Assembly (NCBI GenBank): GCA_928212115.1
Contig: CAKMRJ010005523.1
Coordinates: 97,794,605-97,858,604 of the forward strand
DNA length: 64,000 bases
Source of the DNA: Lactuca virosa
Lineage: Eukaryota; Streptophyta; Magnoliopsida; Asterales; Asteraceae
Direction of reading: 5' to 3'
Below, one piece after another: positions 61,036 through 64,000 of this stretch. Within the stretch, counting starts at the first letter, position 1. Each line of letters opens with the position of its first letter. The notes under the pieces were generated by a model. That model was given only the letters and a program-made list of their open reading frames with translations, was not told where the DNA came from and ran no database searches. The position numbers and the translations under genes were made by a program.

Positions 61036-63078
61036 TCGGATAGATAGTAGGCTGGGTGTATCTACTCTAAGCCCACAACCAAACAAGGAACAGAAAATGA
61101 AGCGGAAAGCACATATCCTACTACCTGTCGGATCCGATTAATATATATCCCTGAATGCATACACTAAGGAATCATAAAGTTGGCATTATAGGCCCCTTTC
61201 TACTGAATGTACCAGACTCGACTGTTCTGTGTGTCGGTTGTAAAATGTAAGTTTTCCCTAGTTTATAACTATCTTGACTCGAAAATAGTTTGTATTAACT
61301 TTCAAGTGGAACTGTCACAAAATTAAAGTAATGGAAAATTATAAGTACTCAGTTGTGTTATTAACTGACATCCTGCAGTACTGATTACCTTAAAATATGT
61401 TTGTTTTATTAAGGTCATAACGTGATGAATAGAACCCATACTTTACGCTCTCACTGCAAGAGATTCTGGGAACCAAACACGTCTTCCGCAAACCAGTTGC
61501 TAGGCCGTGTAAATTCACATTAAAGTTATTTGATCCGGTATACCCAATATAACTATCACTAATTGCCTAGAACAATGAGTTACTGATTCATTGGTATTAT
61601 TAGATCTAGTATGTTCCTATGCTATAGCATCTTAGTAAGTTTGTTATGTTATAGTATCTTAGTATGTTCTCTTGTTATAGTATCTTAGTATCTTCTTATT
61701 ATAGTATCTTAGTATCTTCTAGTTATAGTATTTTAGTATCTTCTAGTATCTAGTATGAACTGAACCCCTAAACTATACCCCTTATAGTTTACTAGTATTT
61801 TACTTGAACTGTTGTTGAAAAGACTCATTATTCTACTAAGTTATGCTTGTACTTTAAAAACGGAGTTTTGTTAAACTATAAAGTAACAAAACTTTAAAAG
61901 AGTTTTTGAAATGTTTTGACCACTTATAAATGACATAAGCAATCTTTTTAAAGATGTTTATAACAAACAATTACATAATTATCATTGTGTTCAACTTGTA
62001 TTCCCCCCCCCCCCCCTTAAAAGCATTTAAAACAGTTTAAAAGATTGATTACAGGGGTATGAACTCACCTTATGTGGGTGATTCAAACGAATATGCGCGT
62101 AAGGATGAGAAGTTCCTCAAATGAAGTCCCGAGACTTAATGAGTCCTAAATTACATATAATGGCATATATTGGCATAAATACAGTGTTTGGAAGCAACCA
62201 AATGCAAGGAAACGCCTTAAGGGACTAGGAGACACTTTGACCAAGTGTTGGAATCACATGTGATTCAACTAAAGGGAGTGTACGGCCACTTGAAGGAGTG
62301 TGCGGCCAAGGAGTGTGCGGCCGCACACTCATGGTAATGAGTGCACAAAAGTGTTTTCCAAAGGTAGGGAGGCTTGTGGGACAATTGCTCAACAAGTGGT
62401 GAAGCTGGAAATGCATTTTGAAGGCCCTTTAGGGGTGTTTTGAGGGGTGTACGGCCACACTTGGGTGTGCGGCCGCACACACCTTGTGTTCATGAGTTCT
62501 GGGCATTTTGAAGATGCTAACTAGTGTTCTTAACAAGATCTAAGCATAGGGAAGGAGTACTTACGATCCGGAGGCTCGAGAAGGCTCAAAATCACCAAGA
62601 ACAAGTGTGTGTGTTCTTGGTGAAATGGATGAAGATTTGAAGATCTAGCCAAAACATGATTTCCAATGGGTGAAATCAAAGGGTGTTACTAGTTTAAAAG
62701 GATTAACAACAAATCAAGGAAGAACACTTACAATCTTGAAGATCTAGTATGAAAATGAGATGATAGTTGAGAGAGAAGTCGAGTTCTTGGCTTGGGAGGG
62801 TGAAAAGAGATAAAGGAAAGCTAAGTCCCTCCTATATACATGAAAGTGTGCTGCCAGGAAAGGGGTGTGCAGCCGTACACTCCTCATGTTGGAGTGTAAG
62901 GCCTGATTTCGATGCTAGAAGTGTACGCGACCCATTCCTATACTCAATGCTAGAATGTACTGAGCTTTGAACCTTTAAATGGATTCTAAACAAGGCTAAA
63001 TGATAGCAGAAACGAGTCTGACACTCAGTTGAGTTGAATGGCTGAACTGATAAAGCAAAAAAATTTCGGGTTGTCACA
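59892..63078 (-). repeat. S2 5' LTR, inner end lost
   Basis: Pairs with about 53428-56477. It starts inside the LTR at GCAAAGTAATAAACAACC, which is partly duplicated (59892 and 59933). The core modules are at 60358, 60635 and 61068. It has a large TA expansion and a run of about twelve C near 62004 that the partner lacks or has shorter. Confidence 0.88.
60945..61031. repeat. (TA)n expansion in the S2 5' LTR
   Basis: About 43 TA units. The partner LTR has only about five at 54439-54450, so the expansion arose after insertion. Confidence 0.93.
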
Positions 63079-64000
63079 GTAAGATAGTTATTTGGCATAA
63101 GTAGAAGTTTCTTCCATAAATGATATCAGGATGGGGTGGGAATTCCTAGTGGCCTAGGAAAAGTGTTAGAATGTGGTAGTATGTGCACTTGTTTAAGAGA
63201 AATCCCGGAAGGGGAATATAGGAAGATTAATGGTATGTACTCGTTCGAGCGCGTGTATATTTGTTTAGGACCATTGGTTGTGGTCATATGTAGTGACTTG
63301 GAAACTTTGAGACAATTCTTGGGACTAGTACGGATATGTGTGGAAGATGGTATGTGTACGTATTTACTGGAAACACATGATTTGTACGGGGATCAGGAAG
63401 AATCAAAATGTTACTAAGGAGTTAGTTGAAGGTAGATAGTATGGTTTGATACCATGATTTGTTATTGTCTGTTTCCGTTTCTATCAGTTATATGATTGTG
63501 GATAGGCGTGATGAGGACGGTCTCAATTATGGTTCGACCTTAATGGCCATTATGGTTAGAGTGAGTATTCTATACTGGCACAAGATTGGTTGATTCTGAA
63601 GTCTCGAGGGTTTTATTTGAGTTATTATCAAAACGAGTCGCGAGACTCAAGGAGGAATTAATCGTGACGATCGACATGGGGATTGTAGTTATTGTCAGTG
63701 CAGGTCAACCGATGATTTGGGTTATCGTTTGCTACGAAAAGTTTATATTTAAGCCTTATGTGTTCTAGAGGAGGAGAGATATGTTGTTCATCAGTCAATA
63801 GCTAGAATCAATGGAAGGTGTTTTCCGCATCAGTTTATGCCCTAAGAGGTAGAGTACAGCGTGCTGTGAAGGGTTTCTCGTCTTACAACGAGGAGTAATA
63901 TTGGATCCAGCAACCGCCGTTGTCACTAGTATGCTGTCAGTTGTATTTTGATATCCTTTGGATTCTTTTGATGTTGGTACTGGTTGGATTGGTTTGAACT
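63079..64000 (+). other. N1 interior continued, nothing recognised
   Basis: Follows the second copy of GTAAG. A frame of 93 codons (63136-63417) on the + strand has no family I know. The GC content is slightly higher than in the left part. By position it should be the leader or gag side of N1, but no gag motif is visible before the window ends. Confidence 0.45.

Larger units (their letters stand above)
53343..63078 (-). mobile_element. S2: Gypsy-type gag-only LTR element (TR-GAG)
   Basis: 9.7 kb flanked by a perfect target duplication GTAAG (53338-53342 and 63079-63083), inserted in the N1 leader. LTRs of about 3.1-3.2 kb end GGTTGTCACA. A polypurine tract (TCCCCCGG on the + strand) follows the left LTR at 56478, putting the element on the - strand. 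The interior of about 3.4 kb encodes gag only. The inner end of the right (5') LTR and the primer-binding site are missing, so this copy could not start reverse transcription. Confidence 0.85.

Noticed and set aside
60893..61141. Open frame rich in Ile-Tyr pairs
   Set aside because: It is the translation of the TA microsatellite in the S2 LTR.
63136..63417. 93-codon + strand frame with several Cys
   Set aside because: No knuckle spacing, no relatives known to me and no supporting context. Left as unassigned.
1..64000. Endogenous pararetrovirus, DNA transposon or host gene
   Set aside because: No movement protein or coat protein motif, no transposase, no terminal inverted repeats of note and no exon-like series outside the LTR elements were seen.

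Overview
This window looks like plant nuclear DNA from a repeat-rich, AT-rich intergenic region. I see no host gene, no tRNA or rRNA gene and nothing bacterial. Almost all of it can be assigned to LTR retrotransposons of the Ty1/Copia and Ty3/Gypsy superfamilies. The GC-rich short palindromes inside several elements (for example AGTACGCCCCGCGTACT and GACTCGCCGAGTC) remind me of lettuce and related Cichorieae (Asteraceae). That species guess is from memory of such motifs and is not proven here.

The main structure is a stack of insertions, each inside the previous one. I number them N1 (outermost, oldest) to N7 (innermost, youngest). N1: a + strand Gypsy-type element, seen as a 5' LTR end, a primer-binding site and some internal sequence (52348-53342 and 63079-64000). 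N2: a + strand Copia relic whose 3' LTR ends inside the N1 LTR (pol remains at 2250-3367 and 48175-49731, 3' LTR 49733-52347). N3: a probable solo LTR in the N2 reverse transcriptase (3368-4291 plus 46687-48174). N4: a - strand Gypsy-type gag-only element (4292-46686, target duplication AATCA). N5: a - strand Copia Sirevirus-type element with an env-like gene (5542-39022, CATTT/CTTTT). N6: a - strand non-coding LARD-like element (12256-33241, CAAAC) lying in the N5 reverse transcriptase. N7: a - strand Sirevirus-type Copia element (14216-24382, ATCCC) inside N6. Two side insertions complete the picture: S1, a solo LTR in the N2 3' LTR (50488-52090), and S2, a - strand Gypsy-type gag-only element in the N1 interior (53343-63078, GTAAG).

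None of the elements seen here looks able to move by itself. N5 has lost catalytic residues in protease, integrase and reverse transcriptase. N7 keeps an intact integrase triad and the YVDD box but has lost its RNase H in a deletion that joins reverse transcriptase to the env-like gene. N4 and S2 contain gag but no recognisable pol. N6 has no recognisable protein but retains a primer-binding site and a polypurine tract, and part of it (about 3.06 kb) is duplicated in tandem. The env-like genes of N5 and N7 sit downstream of pol, as in SIRE1-type Sireviruses, and share a C-terminal motif.

The left 2.2 kb and the right 0.9 kb hold nothing I can name. They probably belong to N2 and N1 respectively.
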